From the NCBI GenBank assembly GCA_015062205.1, contig SUVB01000029.1:1-64000 (forward strand): a stretch of DNA of 64,000 bases. The letters are read 5' to 3'. Every line of letters begins with the position of its first letter. The first letter of the stretch is position 1. A model generated the notes under the pieces. It was not told the DNA's origin and ran no database searches. It saw nothing but the letters and a program-made list of their open reading frames with translations. The position numbers and the translations under genes were made by a program. Shown one piece after another: positions 54,342-64,000 of the stretch. Source of the DNA: Desulfovibrio desulfuricans. Lineage in GTDB: Bacteria; Desulfobacterota; Desulfovibrionia; Desulfovibrionales; Desulfovibrionaceae.

Positions 54342-56534
54342 ATGAGCAGCAGAACCGCCAGACAGAGCGCCGTCGAGGCCATCACTTCCTACAGACCGGA
54401 AGCCGCGCCCCTCAACTTTGTGGACACCAAGCCCACGGATATCTTTGCCTGCAACGTCTTCAACGACCGCGTCATGCGCGAGCGCCTGCCCAAAAGCGTG
54501 TACAGGGCCCTGCGCAAGACCATTGAATTCGGCGAGCGCATGGATCCGGCCATTGCCGACACCGTGGCCGCCGTCATGAAAGACTGGGCCATTGAGAAGG
54601 GGGCCACGCACTTCACGCATATTTTCTACCCCCTTACGGGCCAGACGGCGGAAAAGCACGACAGTTTCCTCATGCCCGACGGCGCGGGCGGCGTCATTGC
54701 CGAGTTTTCCGGCTCCATGCTCATCCGGGGCGAGCCGGACGCCTCCTCCTTCCCCTCCGGGGGGCTGCGCTCCACCTTTGAGGCGCGCGGCTACACCGCC
54801 TGGGATGTGACCAGCCCCGCCTACATCATGGAAAACCCCAACGGCACCTTCTTGTGCATCCCCACCATGTTCCTTTCATGGACGGGCGTGGCCCTGGACA
54901 AGAAGACGCCGCTTCTGCGTTCGGCCCAGGCCATGAACCGCGAGGCGCACCGCGTGCTGCGCCTTTTCGGGGAGGATACGGCCCTGCCCATCCTCTCGTA
55001 TGCCGGGCTGGAGCAGGAGTATTTCTGCATTGATCACAATTTCAACTTCGCCCGGCCCGACATCCAGATTGCCGGGCGCTCGCTGTTCGGGGCGCGCCCG
55101 GCCAAGGGGCAGGAGTTCAGCGACCAGTACTTCGGCGTCATCCCGCAGCGCGTGCTCTCCTACATGATGGAAGTGGAACGGGAGCTGTACAAGCTGGGCG
55201 TGCCCGTGCGCACCCGCCACAACGAGGCGGCCCCCAGCCAGTATGAGATTGCGCCCCTGTATGAAGTCAGTAACCTGGCCGTGGATCACAACCACATCAT
55301 CATGGCCATGCTGCGCAATGTGGCCAAACGCTATGGCCTCAAGTGCCTGCTGCACGAAAAACCCTTTGCCGGCGTCAACGGCTCGGGCAAGCACGTGAAC
55401 TATTCCATCGGCAATGCGGAGCTGGGCAGCCTGTTTGACCCCGGCGAAACGCCGCACGCCAACGCCAAGTTCCTCGTGTTCTGCGCGGCCATGATCCGCG
55501 CCGTGCACAAGTTCGGCGGCCTGTTGCGGGCCACCGTGGCCAGCGCCAGCAACGATCACCGTCTCGGCGCGCACGAGGCCCCGCCCGCCATCATGTCCAT
55601 CTTTCTGGGCGACCAGCTCACCGAGGTCTTCGAGGCCTTCCGCGCCGGTCGTGTGGAGGATGCCGCCGGGGGCGGCAGGGGCCGCGCCCTGAACCTCGGC
55701 GTGGACACCCTGCCCAGTCTGCCTGCTGACCCCGGCGACCGCAACCGTACAAGCCCTGTGGCCTTCACCGGCAACCGCTTCGAATTCCGCGCGCTGGGCT
55801 CCAGCCAGTCCGCCGCGGGCTCCATCACGGCGCTCAACGTCATGATGGCCGATTCGCTGGGCTTCGCCGCCGACTGGCTGGAAAGGGAACTGGCTGCGGG
55901 CAAGGGCTTCAACGCCGCGCTGGAATCCTTCATCAGCCACGTCATTGACGAGCACTCGGCGGTCATCTTCAACGGCGACGGCTACTCCGAAGTGTGGCAC
56001 AAGGAGGCCAGACGGCGCGGCCTGCCCGATCTGCGCACCACGCCCGAGGCCCTGGCCGAGCTTACCCGGCCGGAGGTCATTGACGCCTATGAAAAGGCGG
56101 GTGTGCTCAACCGGGCGGAACTCAAGGCTCGGCAGGAAATCTATCTGGAACAGTACTGCAAGACCGTACGCACCGAGGCCAGCCTGGTCATCCGCATGGC
56201 CAGTACCAGCATCTTCCCGGCGGCCATGCGCTACCAGGGCGAGCTGGCCGCCACAGCCGCCGGGCTGCGGGCCATCGGCAAGGATTTCCGCACGGTCACG
56301 CTGGATGAAATCACCGCCGACCTGCGCCACATGCAGGATGCCGTGGCCACGCTGGAAGCGGCGTTGGAAAAGGCCGACGCCCTGGGCTACGGCTTTGACG
56401 CCGCCAAGGCCTATTGCGGGACGGTGCTGCCCCGCATGCTTGACGTGCGCCGCTACGCCGACAGGCTGGAGACGCGCGTGGCCGACGATTTGTGGACCCT
56501 GCCCAACTATCAGGAAATACTTTTCGGCAAGTAG
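54342..56534 (+). CDS. glnN: glutamine synthetase type III
   Basis: Makes glutamine from glutamate and ammonia using ATP. At 730 residues it is the large GSIII type, not GSI (~470). Diagnostic stretches: '[21 protein letters not shown]', '[23 protein letters not shown]', '[12 protein letters not shown]', '[17 protein letters not shown]' and 'KHVNYSIGN' (ATP/Glu site). GSIII lacks the adenylylation tyrosine loop of GSI. No glnB or glnD is in the window. The Shine-Dalgarno is weak, so the start could shift by a few codons. A good terminator follows. Confidence 0.95.
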   Translation: MSSRTARQSAVEAITSYRPEAAPLNFVDTKPTDIFACNVFNDRVMRERLPKSVYRALRKTIEFGERMDPAIADTVAAVMKDWAIEKGATHFTHIFYPLTGQTAEKHDSFLMPDGAGGVIAEFSGSMLIRGEPDASSFPSGGLRSTFEARGYTAWDVTSPAYIMENPNGTFLCIPTMFLSWTGVALDKKTPLLRSAQAMNREAHRVLRLFGEDTALPILSYAGLEQEYFCIDHNFNFARPDIQIAGRSLFGARPAKGQEFSDQYFGVIPQRVLSYMMEVERELYKLGVPVRTRHNEAAPSQYEIAPLYEVSNLAVDHNHIIMAMLRNVAKRYGLKCLLHEKPFAGVNGSGKHVNYSIGNAELGSLFDPGETPHANAKFLVFCAAMIRAVHKFGGLLRATVASASNDHRLGAHEAPPAIMSIFLGDQLTEVFEAFRAGRVEDAAGGGRGRALNLGVDTLPSLPADPGDRNRTSPVAFTGNRFEFRALGSSQSAAGSITALNVMMADSLGFAADWLERELAAGKGFNAALESFISHVIDEHSAVIFNGDGYSEVWHKEARRRGLPDLRTTPEALAELTRPEVIDAYEKAGVLNRAELKARQEIYLEQYCKTVRTEASLVIRMASTSIFPAAMRYQGELAATAAGLRAIGKDFRTVTLDEITADLRHMQDAVATLEAALEKADALGYGFDAAKAYCGTVLPRMLDVRRYADRLETRVADDLWTLPNYQEILFGK

Positions 56535-56563
56535 GGAGAAAACCCTGCCGCGCGTTCATAGGG

Positions 56564-56595
56564 AAGCGCCGCAGCCCCACCGGGTTGCGGCGCTT
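56564..56595 (+). terminator. hairpin terminator after glnN
   Basis: AAGCGCCGCA pairs with TGCGGCGCTT and an inner CCC with GGG. It is followed by a short T/C-rich tail, beyond which the trp promoter begins. The 170 bases from here to the promoter contain no gene. Confidence 0.75.
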
Positions 56596-56766
56596 CTGTT
56601 TCCCCCGGCCGTCTTTCGCACATTGCCGGCCGCCGCGAAACAGCGCCCGACCTCAATCTCCTTGTGGCAGAAGGGGTATGGCCTGTTTTACGGCGCGCGG
56701 CAAGCCGAAGACGCTTCGGCCCACGAAGGGATGCATGCATTTTTTTGCAGGACCGCCATGCAGTAG

Positions 56767-56795
56767 TTGACAGGCCGGGGGCTTCCGTGTATAGC
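56767..56795 (+). promoter_or_regulatory. sigma-70 promoter of the trp operon
   Basis: Perfect TTGACA at 56767-56772, a 17-base spacer, and TATAGC at 56790-56795. It puts transcription start near 56802, just ahead of the leader peptide. No TrpR-like operator palindrome is evident. Confidence 0.75.
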
Positions 56796-56820
56796 TTTCT
56801 GAAACTGTATGGGAAACCGT

Positions 56821-56913
56821 ATGTTCTCGAACGCCTCTTCCAACACCTTTTTTGCCGGCTTTATGGGCTGGTGGTGGCGCATGGCAATGCGCGGGGGGGA
56901 CGTGCGGGCATAA
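56821..56913 (+). CDS. trpL: trp operon leader peptide (TrpL)
   Basis: A 30-codon leader with Trp codons at residues 17-19 (TGG at 56869, 56872 and 56875) and an early stop TAA at 56911. A GGGA sits six bases before the ATG; an in-frame ATG at 56809 is an alternative start. Three consecutive Trp codons in so short an ORF, directly ahead of trpE and overlapping the antiterminator strand, identify it as the sensor of charged tRNA-Trp. It is the control element, not an enzyme. Confidence 0.9.
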   Translation: MFSNASSNTFFAGFMGWWWRMAMRGGDVRA

Positions 56914-56979
56914 ATCCTGTACGATAAGGCATAGTGTGCAAACGAGCGCCGTCTCCCCCGTGGAGGCGGCGCTTTTTTT
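56892..56979 (+). promoter_or_regulatory. trp transcription attenuator (antiterminator/terminator switch)
   Basis: Two mutually exclusive helices share one strand. Terminator: 56945-56956 pairs with 56962-56973 (12 bp, one G-U; loop CCCGT) and is followed by a run of seven T residues (56973-56979). Antiterminator: 56892-56902 (CGGGGGGGACG, inside the leader peptide gene) pairs with 56950-56960 (CGTCTCCCCCG), 11 bp with one G-U. A ribosome stalled at the Trp codons leaves 56892-56902 free, so the antiterminator forms and trpE is transcribed. A ribosome reaching the stop covers it, the terminator forms and transcription ends. Confidence 0.9.
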
Positions 56980-57006
56980 GTTTCCTGCAACCAAAGGATA
57001 CAGTTC

Positions 57007-58432
<1,426 letters not shown>

Positions 58433-58452
<20 letters not shown>

Positions 58453-60025
58453 CTATGATTCCTTCACCTACAATCTGGTGCAGGCCTTCTACGCGCTGGG
58501 GCGCAAGCCCCTGGTCATGCGCAACGACGATCCGGCCCTGCCGGACATGGCCGCCGAGCCGGAGCTGTCCGCCGTGTGCATCTCGCCCGGGCCGGGCCGT
58601 CCGGAGGAGGCGGGCCTCTGCCTGGAGTTCCTCAAGCGCCTCCCGCCGCGCGTGCCCGTGCTGGGCGTGTGCCTGGGGCACCAGATTCTCGGCCTCTTCG
58701 CCGGGGCGAAAGTGGAAGTGGGGCCGTGCATCATGCACGGCAAGCAGTCCGAAATCGTGCACGACGGCACAGGGCTCTTTGTGGGCCTGCCCAACCCCCT
58801 GCGCGTGGGGCGGTACCACTCCCTTGTGGTCAAGGCCGACGAGGACGCGGAGAACCCCCGCTTCACGGTGACGGCCCGCGCCCCGGAGGGCGAGGTCATG
58901 GCCCTGCGCTACAATGACCGGCCGTGGGTGGGCGTGCAGTTCCACCCCGAATCGGTGCTCACGCCCGAAGGGCTGCGCCTGCTGGGCAACTTCCCGCAGG
59001 CCGTCATGGGCACGGGTGCGGAGGCGACGGACTTTGCCGCCATCCTTGACAGGCTGGGCCGCAGGGAAGACCTCACGGCGGAGATGGCCTCCGCCGCCTT
59101 CGGCGCGCTCATGGACGGCAAGATGACCCCGGCGCAGGCGGGGGCCTTTCTCATGGGCCTGCGCGCCAAGGGCGAGAGCGCGCTGGAGCTGGCCCACGCC
59201 GTGCGCGCGGCTCTGTCCCGCGCCGTGCGCGTGGACGGCATCGCCGAGGCGGCCATTGATGTGGTGGGCACGGGCGGCGACGGCCGCAATTCCTTCAACT
59301 GCTCCACGGCAACCTGCCTGACGCTGGCGGGCATGGGCTACAAGGTGGCCAAGCACGGCAACCGGGCGGTTTCCTCCAAGTGCGGCGCGGCCGACGCCCT
59401 TGAAGGGCTGGGCATCCCGCTGGAACGAGACCCGCAGTCCGTGGCGCGCATGGTGGAGGAACGCAACTTCGCCTTCATGTTCGCGCCGTACTTCCATCCC
59501 GCCTTCGCCAATGTGGGGCCCATACGCAAACAGATGGGCATACGCACGCTGTTCAACATTCTCGGCCCTATGATCAATCCCGCGCGGCCCAGCCATCTGC
59601 TGATGGGCGTGGCCCGTCCCGAGCTGGTGGGTCTTGTGGCCGACACCCTCGCGCAGTCGCCCCTGCAGCGCGCCGCCGTGGTCTGCGGCTCGGGCAACTA
59701 CGATGAGGTGACGCCCATCGGCCCCACCGTCATGGCCCTGCTTGCAAACGGCGCGGTGACGGACATGACGCTGAACCCGCGGGATTACGGCATTCCCCCC
59801 TGCACGGAGGAGGAACTGGCCGTGCGTGACAGGGAGCATGCCGTGGCCGTGCTGAAGGAAATCATTGCCGGGCAGGGACCGCGCGCCATGATGGACATGG
59901 TTGTGCTCAATGTGGGGCTGGCCGTCTATCTGCTGGAGGACGGGCAGGATATGGCCCTGTGCATGGCCCGCGCCCGCGAGGCCGTGAGCGCCGGCGTGGG
60001 CAGGAGGGTGCTCGATGCTGCTTGA
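58433..60025 (+). CDS. trpGD: fused anthranilate synthase component II/anthranilate phosphoribosyltransferase
   Basis: A 530-residue bifunctional enzyme. Residues 1-195 are a class I glutamine amidotransferase supplying ammonia to TrpE: nucleophile C80 in GVCLGHQ and H171/E173 in FHPES. Residues about 200-530 are TrpD, which adds phosphoribosyl to anthranilate: VVGTGGDG (279-284), 'NRAVSSKCGAADALEGLG' and 'FNILGPMINPARP'. The fusion keeps both activities in one chain, as in E. coli. The start has GGAGGAAGA upstream. It overlaps trpE and trpC. Confidence 0.96.
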
Positions 60026-60815
60026 GCGTTTTCTTTGGGCCAAGGCGGCGGAAGTGGCGGCCCTGCGCCGGGCGGCGGAGCGGGGCCGCATGCCCGCTCC
60101 GCATCCCGGCCCCCGTCCCGATTTCACGGCGGCCCTGCACAGCTCCCGGCGGAGAGGGGGGCCGGCGGTCATCGCGGAGTACAAGCGGGCCTCGCCTTCG
60201 CGCGGCGTCATCTGCGAGGCTGTGCCGGTGGAGGAGGCCGCGCGGCAGTACGCCGCTGCCGGGGCTGCGGCCCTGTCCATTCTGACGGAGGAGCGTTTCT
60301 TTCACGGGCGGCTGGAATTTCTGGCGCGGGCCGCCGAGGCCTCCCTGTATGCCGGGCCGCGTCCGCCCCTGCTGCGCAAGGATTTCATCTTTGATCCCCT
60401 GCAGGTGCGGGCAACGGCGGCCACTCCGGCCTCGGCTCTGCTGCTGATTGCGCGCCTCACGCCGGATGCGCGCCTGCTGCGGCAGCTGCGGGAAACGGCG
60501 GAGGCGTACGGCATGCAGGCCGTGGTGGAAGTGTTTGACGCGGACGACCTGCGCCTGGCGCGGGAGAGCGGGGCGCGCGTCATTCAGGTCAATGCCCGCG
60601 ATCTGGAAAGCCTGAAGGTGGACAGGGCGGCCTGTCTGGCCCTGGCGCGGACGTTTCCGCCGCAGGAGGGCGAGACGTGGGTGGCCGCCAGCGGCATGAG
60701 CCGGCCGGAGCATTTGCGGGCCGCGGCGGACGCGGGCTTTCACGCCGTGCTGGCGGGCAGCGCGCTCATGGAAGGGGGACGCCCCGGCTCGGCGCTGGCG
60801 ACCCTGCGGGGGTGA
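60015..60815 (+). CDS. trpC: indole-3-glycerol-phosphate synthase
   Basis: Closes the pyrrole ring to give indole-glycerol-phosphate. The 266-residue TIM barrel has 'VIAEYKRASPSRG' (catalytic Lys), 'LSILTEERFFHGRLEFL', 'LLRKDFIFDPLQV' (catalytic Lys) and 'VNARDLESLKVD' (usually NNRDL). The start overlaps trpGD by 11 bases. It is a stand-alone TrpC; TrpF is a separate gene, unlike the E. coli TrpCF fusion. Confidence 0.94.
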   Translation: MLLERFLWAKAAEVAALRRAAERGRMPAPHPGPRPDFTAALHSSRRRGGPAVIAEYKRASPSRGVICEAVPVEEAARQYAAAGAAALSILTEERFFHGRLEFLARAAEASLYAGPRPPLLRKDFIFDPLQVRATAATPASALLLIARLTPDARLLRQLRETAEAYGMQAVVEVFDADDLRLARESGARVIQVNARDLESLKVDRAACLALARTFPPQEGETWVAASGMSRPEHLRAAADAGFHAVLAGSALMEGGRPGSALATLRG

Positions 60816-60864
60816 CGCTGTTTGTGCGCGTCCGCAGGCGTTTCGCATGCACAGGAGAAGGAAC

Positions 60865-61488
60865 ATGATTATCAAATTTTGCGGCCTGACCAGACAGGAA
60901 GATGTGGACGCGGCCGCCCGGCTGGGCGCGCAGATGTGCGGCTTCATCTTTCATGCGCAAAGCCCGCGCGGCATTTCGCCGGGGCAGGCAGCCGCGCTGG
61001 ACAGCGGCCCCATGAAGCGGGTGGGCGTCTTTGTGCGTCAGGGCCTTGAGGAAATTCGTCGCGTCATGGAGGAAGCCCGGCTGGACTACGCCCAGCTGCA
61101 CGGCAGCCAGAGCGTGGAATGCGCCGTGGCCCTGGGCGCGGAGCGCGTCATCCGCGTGCTCTGGCCTGACCGTTATGCCCACCGCGCCCTGCTGCATGCC
61201 GACCTGTTGCGCCACGCGGACGCCTGCGCGTATTATCTTCTCGACGCGGGCCTCAGGGGCGGGGGCAGCGGGCAAAGGCTCGACTGGGACGACCTGGCGA
61301 GCCTGCGCCCGCCGCGTCCCTGGCTGCTGGCCGGGGGGCTCAGCGCCGCCAACGCGGCCGGGGCCGTTCGCGCGTGCAATCCCGACGGCGTGGATTTCAA
61401 TTCCGGCACGGAAGACGCGCCGGGCATGAAAAACAAGGGCAGCATGGAGGCCGCCGTGGCGGCTGCAATGTCAACATCAACTAGGTAG
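60865..61488 (+). CDS. trpF: phosphoribosylanthranilate isomerase
   Basis: An Amadori rearrangement step. The 207-residue TIM barrel begins MIIKFCGLTRQEDV (catalytic Cys in FCG) and has 'MCGFIFHAQSPRGIS', 'RVGVFVRQGLEEI', 'YAQLHGSQS' and the phosphate site 'PWLLAGGLSAANAAGAV' with 'GVDFNSGTE'. The usual 'VDVSSGVE' end reads 'VDFNSGTE'. AGGAGAAGGAAC lies directly before the ATG. A 49-base gap separates it from trpC. Confidence 0.93.
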   Translation: MIIKFCGLTRQEDVDAAARLGAQMCGFIFHAQSPRGISPGQAAALDSGPMKRVGVFVRQGLEEIRRVMEEARLDYAQLHGSQSVECAVALGAERVIRVLWPDRYAHRALLHADLLRHADACAYYLLDAGLRGGGSGQRLDWDDLASLRPPRPWLLAGGLSAANAAGAVRACNPDGVDFNSGTEDAPGMKNKGSMEAAVAAAMSTSTR

Positions 61489-61494
61489 AAAACT

Positions 61495-62685
61495 ATGAAA
61501 GACAGTTATTTCGGCGAGTTCGGCGGCTGCTTTGTGCCCGAACTGCTCATGCCGCCCCTGCAGGAAGTGGAGGCGGCCATGCACGGCATTCTGCCCTCGG
61601 AGACGTTTCAGCATGAGCTGCAGGAACTGCTGCACAGCTATGCCGGACGCGAGACGCCGCTGACCCATTGCCCCACGCTTTCCCGGGAACTGGGGTTTGA
61701 CCTCTGGCTCAAGCGCGAGGATCTGCTGCATACGGGCGCGCATAAGATCAACAACACGCTGGGGCAGGCTCTGCTGGCCAAGTATATGGGCAAGACGGCC
61801 CTGGTGGCGGAGACGGGGGCCGGGCAGCACGGCGTGGCCACGGCTGCGGCCGCCGCGCGTCTGGGCATGGACTGCACCATTTACATGGGCGCGGAAGATG
61901 TGGAGCGGCAGGCCCCCAACGTCAGCCGCATGCGGCTGCTGGGCGCGCGCGTGCATGCCGTTGAAAGCGGCACGCGCACCCTCAAGGACGCCATCAACGC
62001 GGCCCTGCGCGCCTGGATAACCGATCAGCAGACCACGCATTACTGCTTCGGCACGGCCGCCGGGCCGCATCCCTTCCCCACGCTGGTGCGCATTTTCCAG
62101 AGCGTCATCGGCAGGGAAACCCGCGCGCAGCTGCTGGAAAAAATCGGCCGTCTGCCCACGGCCGTGGTGGCCTGTGTGGGCGGCGGCTCCAACGCCATCG
62201 GCATGTTCGACGCCTTTATTGAGGACAAGAGCGTGCGCCTCATCGGTGTGGAGGCGGCGGGTTCCGGCGAGCCGGGCTGCTTCAATTCAGCGCCGCTCAA
62301 CCTGGGCACGCCCGGAGTGCTGCACGGGTTCTACAGCATGCTCCTCCAGACGAATGACGGGCAGGTTGAACCTTCGCACTCCATTGCCGCCGGGCTGGAC
62401 TACCCCGGCGTGGGGCCGCAGCACGCCTGGCTGCACAAGACGGGCCGCGCCCGCTACGGCATGGTCAAGGACGCCAACGCCCTTGCCGCTTTTCAGCGCC
62501 TGTGCCGCACCGAGGGCATCCTGCCCGCGCTGGAATCCTCCCATGCGCTGGCCTGGGTGCTGGACCATCCGCAGGAATTCAGGGAAGGCGATCAGGTGGT
62601 TGTCAATCTTTCCGGCCGGGGCGACAAGGACATGGGCATCATCAACAGGGCGCTGGGGCTTTCAGCGCAGGGCATGGAGGCGTAA
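61495..62685 (+). CDS. trpB: tryptophan synthase beta chain
   Basis: Condenses indole with serine. The 396-residue PLP enzyme (TrpB1 type) has the Schiff-base K84 in HTGAHKINN, '[19 protein letters not shown]', '[16 protein letters not shown]' (PLP phosphate site) and '[22 protein letters not shown]'. It starts six bases after trpF. Partner of TrpA in the alpha2-beta2 complex with an indole tunnel. Confidence 0.97.
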   Translation: MKDSYFGEFGGCFVPELLMPPLQEVEAAMHGILPSETFQHELQELLHSYAGRETPLTHCPTLSRELGFDLWLKREDLLHTGAHKINNTLGQALLAKYMGKTALVAETGAGQHGVATAAAAARLGMDCTIYMGAEDVERQAPNVSRMRLLGARVHAVESGTRTLKDAINAALRAWITDQQTTHYCFGTAAGPHPFPTLVRIFQSVIGRETRAQLLEKIGRLPTAVVACVGGGSNAIGMFDAFIEDKSVRLIGVEAAGSGEPGCFNSAPLNLGTPGVLHGFYSMLLQTNDGQVEPSHSIAAGLDYPGVGPQHAWLHKTGRARYGMVKDANALAAFQRLCRTEGILPALESSHALAWVLDHPQEFREGDQVVVNLSGRGDKDMGIINRALGLSAQGMEA

Positions 62686-62687
62686 TC

Positions 62688-63455
62688 ATGAACGTGCTGG
62701 AACAAAAAATTCGCGCGGCCAATGCAGCGGGCCGTCCGGCGCTGATTCCCTTTTTGACGGCGGGATTTCCCGACCGGGCGTCCTTCTGGCCCACCCTCAT
62801 GGAATTGGATGAGAACGGCGCGGACATTATCGAGATCGGCGTGCCCTTTTCCGACCCGGTGGCCGACGGGCCTGTGGTGGAGGCGGCCAGTCGCCGCGCC
62901 CTGAGCGATGGGGTGAACTTGGGCGGCATCCTGCAGGAGCTGCGGGAGCGCAAAACGCTCATCCATGCCGGAGTGGTGCTCATGGGCTATGTGAATCCCT
63001 TTTTGCAGTACGGCTTCGACAAACTGGCGCGCGACGCGGCCGCCGGAGGCGTGCACGGCCTTATTGTGCCCGATCTGCCCCTTGAGGAGGCCGGGCCCCT
63101 GCGCGGCGCCCTGAAGCGGCAGGACATAGCTCTCATCCCTCTGGTGGGGCCCAATACCACCGCTGCCCGCATGGCGCTCTATGACGGCGTGAGCGAGGGA
63201 TACGCCTACGTGGTGTCGGTCATGGGGGTGACCGGCGCGCGCAGCGCCCTGCCCGCACAGGTGACGGAAACGCTTGTCCGCGCGCGTTCCTCATTCCGCC
63301 TGCCGCTGGCCCTGGGCTTCGGCCTGCGCGAACCGGCCCAGCTTGAAGCCTTCCCCGCAGGCGCGCGGCCCGATGCCGTGGTTTTCGGCAGCGCGCTGCT
63401 CAGTCATTTGGATGACGGGCATACCGCGGCGGAATTCATGGCCCGGTGGAAATAA
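62688..63455 (+). CDS. trpA: tryptophan synthase alpha chain
   Basis: Cleaves indole-glycerol-phosphate to indole. The 255-residue TIM barrel has the catalytic E49 and D60 in EIGVPFSDPVADGP, 'VVLMGYVNPFLQYG', 'GLIVPDLPLEEA' and 'GYAYVVSVMGVTGAR'. GGAGG stands eight bases before the ATG, two bases past the trpB stop. It is last in the operon; a strong hairpin follows. Confidence 0.96.
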   Translation: MNVLEQKIRAANAAGRPALIPFLTAGFPDRASFWPTLMELDENGADIIEIGVPFSDPVADGPVVEAASRRALSDGVNLGGILQELRERKTLIHAGVVLMGYVNPFLQYGFDKLARDAAAGGVHGLIVPDLPLEEAGPLRGALKRQDIALIPLVGPNTTAARMALYDGVSEGYAYVVSVMGVTGARSALPAQVTETLVRARSSFRLPLALGFGLREPAQLEAFPAGARPDAVVFGSALLSHLDDGHTAAEFMARWK

Positions 63456-63508
63456 CGACGCCTGTGCCGCCTGCGGCGCTGAAGAAAAGGCGTCGACGGC
63501 AGCATGCT

Positions 63509-63540
63509 AGTCCGGCCCGGGGCGTTGCCCGGGCCGGACT
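63509..63540. terminator. hairpin at end of trp operon
   Basis: AGTCCGGCCCGGG pairs perfectly with CCCGGGCCGGACT (13 bp, six-base loop), 54 bases after trpA. No T-run follows, so termination may be partial or Rho-assisted. The remaining gap to 63624 shows no gene. Confidence 0.6.
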
Positions 63541-63624
63541 GCTGTGGGGAATTTCATCAGTCCTTTTGGGCTGGCGTGATTTTGAACCATCTATTGTCCC
63601 TGCTGTCCGAGGAATGAGGGTTTT

Positions 63625-63687
63625 TGAAATTTATTTTCATAAAATGGCGGAAAGCTCTTGACTATGAAATTCATTTTCAATTAGTAT
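63625..63687 (+). promoter_or_regulatory. two Fur boxes with overlapping sigma-70 promoter
   Basis: TGAAATTTATTTTCA (63625-63639) and TGAAATTCATTTTCA (63665-63679) differ by one base and start exactly 40 bp apart. Both match the TGAAAAT-N-ATTTTCA Fur-box form I recall for Desulfovibrio (from memory) closely. The second fills the spacer of a promoter with -35 TTGACT (63658-63663) and -10 TAGTAT (63682-63687, 18-base spacer), so bound Fur would block RNA polymerase. Iron repression of the DUF2325 gene is inferred. Confidence 0.75.
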
Positions 63688-63742
63688 GGCCTCACGACAC
63701 AACCACCGAACCCGCTGCGGGCGGGGCAGAGATGGAGGAAAT

Positions 63743-64000
63743 ATGTGCGTGACGCTTATCGGCGGAATGGACCGCCTGAAAAAGGAATATATCGCGGCTG
63801 CGGAAGAGGACGGGCATTCCCTGAAATTCATCACCCGCAATGAACGCAATTTTGTGAACAAGATCGGCAATCCCGACGCCATGATCGTCTTCACCAACAA
63901 GATTTCGCATGAGGCCAAGCGCAAGGCGATGCAGGTGGCGCGTTCCAAGAACATCCCCCTGCAGATGGTGCACTCCTGCGGCGTGTCCTCGCTGCGGGAA
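63743..64000 (+). CDS. DUF2325 domain protein, 3' truncated by window end
   Basis: The first 86 codons of a gene starting ATG 63743 with GGAGG four bases upstream. The product, MCVTLIGGMDRLKKEY onward, shows the DUF2325 pattern: 'LIGGMDRLKKEYI', then 'AMIVFTNKISHEAKRKAMQVARSKNIPLQMVHSCGVSSL'. DUF2325 proteins are small cytoplasmic proteins of unknown function, often with a C-terminal Cys (VHSCGVSS here). The Fur boxes upstream imply iron-regulated expression. The stop is beyond the window. Confidence 0.8.
   Translation, partial: MCVTLIGGMDRLKKEYIAAAEEDGHSLKFITRNERNFVNKIGNPDAMIVFTNKISHEAKRKAMQVARSKNIPLQMVHSCGVSSLRE

Overview
The window looks like chromosome of a high-GC, Gram-negative sulfate reducer of the Desulfovibrionaceae (Desulfovibrio type). 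This is inferred from family content and gene order, because there is no rRNA, tRNA or dsr gene to confirm it. Supporting points are the efp-ftsK-lolA order, lolA, bamD and RND pump genes implying an outer membrane, TAXI/DUF1850 TRAP and TctA transporters, type III glutamine synthetase, a fused trpGD, and Fur boxes resembling the TGAAAAT-N-ATTTTCA type I recall for Desulfovibrio. The left and right ends are cut inside genes. I see no prophage, IS element, CRISPR array, tRNA or rRNA.

Layout. 1-6.8 kb: a degenerate HD-GYP protein coupled to a glycosyltransferase-like protein, then ysxC, efp, ftsK and lolA. 7-15 kb: flavodoxin, M23 endopeptidase, pcm, mrp, and a tightly overlapped pgsA / small protein / ftsB-like / TPR group followed by a proline- and alanine-rich lipoprotein. 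15-19.3 kb: fbp, tsaD, trxA-trxB-bamD. 19.5-31 kb: a TAXI-type TRAP operon (minus strand), an RND efflux pair, a DMT exporter, a small membrane protein and a CstA-family transporter. 31-45.3 kb: two DMT exporters, an intact HD-GYP phosphodiesterase, small and lipoprotein genes, an HlyD-type protein behind a sigma-54-like promoter, a YcaO-TPR/methyltransferase pair, prmA with two small membrane ORFs, an M23 peptidase and a ZnuACB-type metal ABC transporter. 45.4-54.3 kb: a small membrane protein, a His-rich lipoprotein behind an orphan TctA permease, a Y-family polymerase/YolD-like pair of Firmicutes type, a DUF2156 protein, a MATE exporter, lysA and an FKBP. 54.3-64 kb: glutamine synthetase III, the complete trp operon trpE-trpGD-C-F-B-A, then a Fur-boxed DUF2325 gene that runs off the end.

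The strongest non-coding result is a complete transcription attenuator in front of trpE: a sigma-70 promoter, a 30-residue leader peptide with three consecutive Trp codons, an antiterminator helix and a mutually exclusive 12-bp terminator with seven T residues. Other regulatory signals are two near-identical Fur boxes 40 bp apart, one of them inside the promoter spacer of the DUF2325 gene; repeated CCCTGT/ACAGGG half-sites before the RND efflux genes; and a near-consensus -24/-12 element before the HlyD-type gene.

The least explained protein-level systems are the YcaO-TPR/methyltransferase pair, the HD-GYP homologue lacking metal ligands next to an unassigned glycosyltransferase-like protein, and the His-rich lipoprotein in the tctA transcription unit. 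All functional statements come from reading motifs in the sequence; no database search was run.
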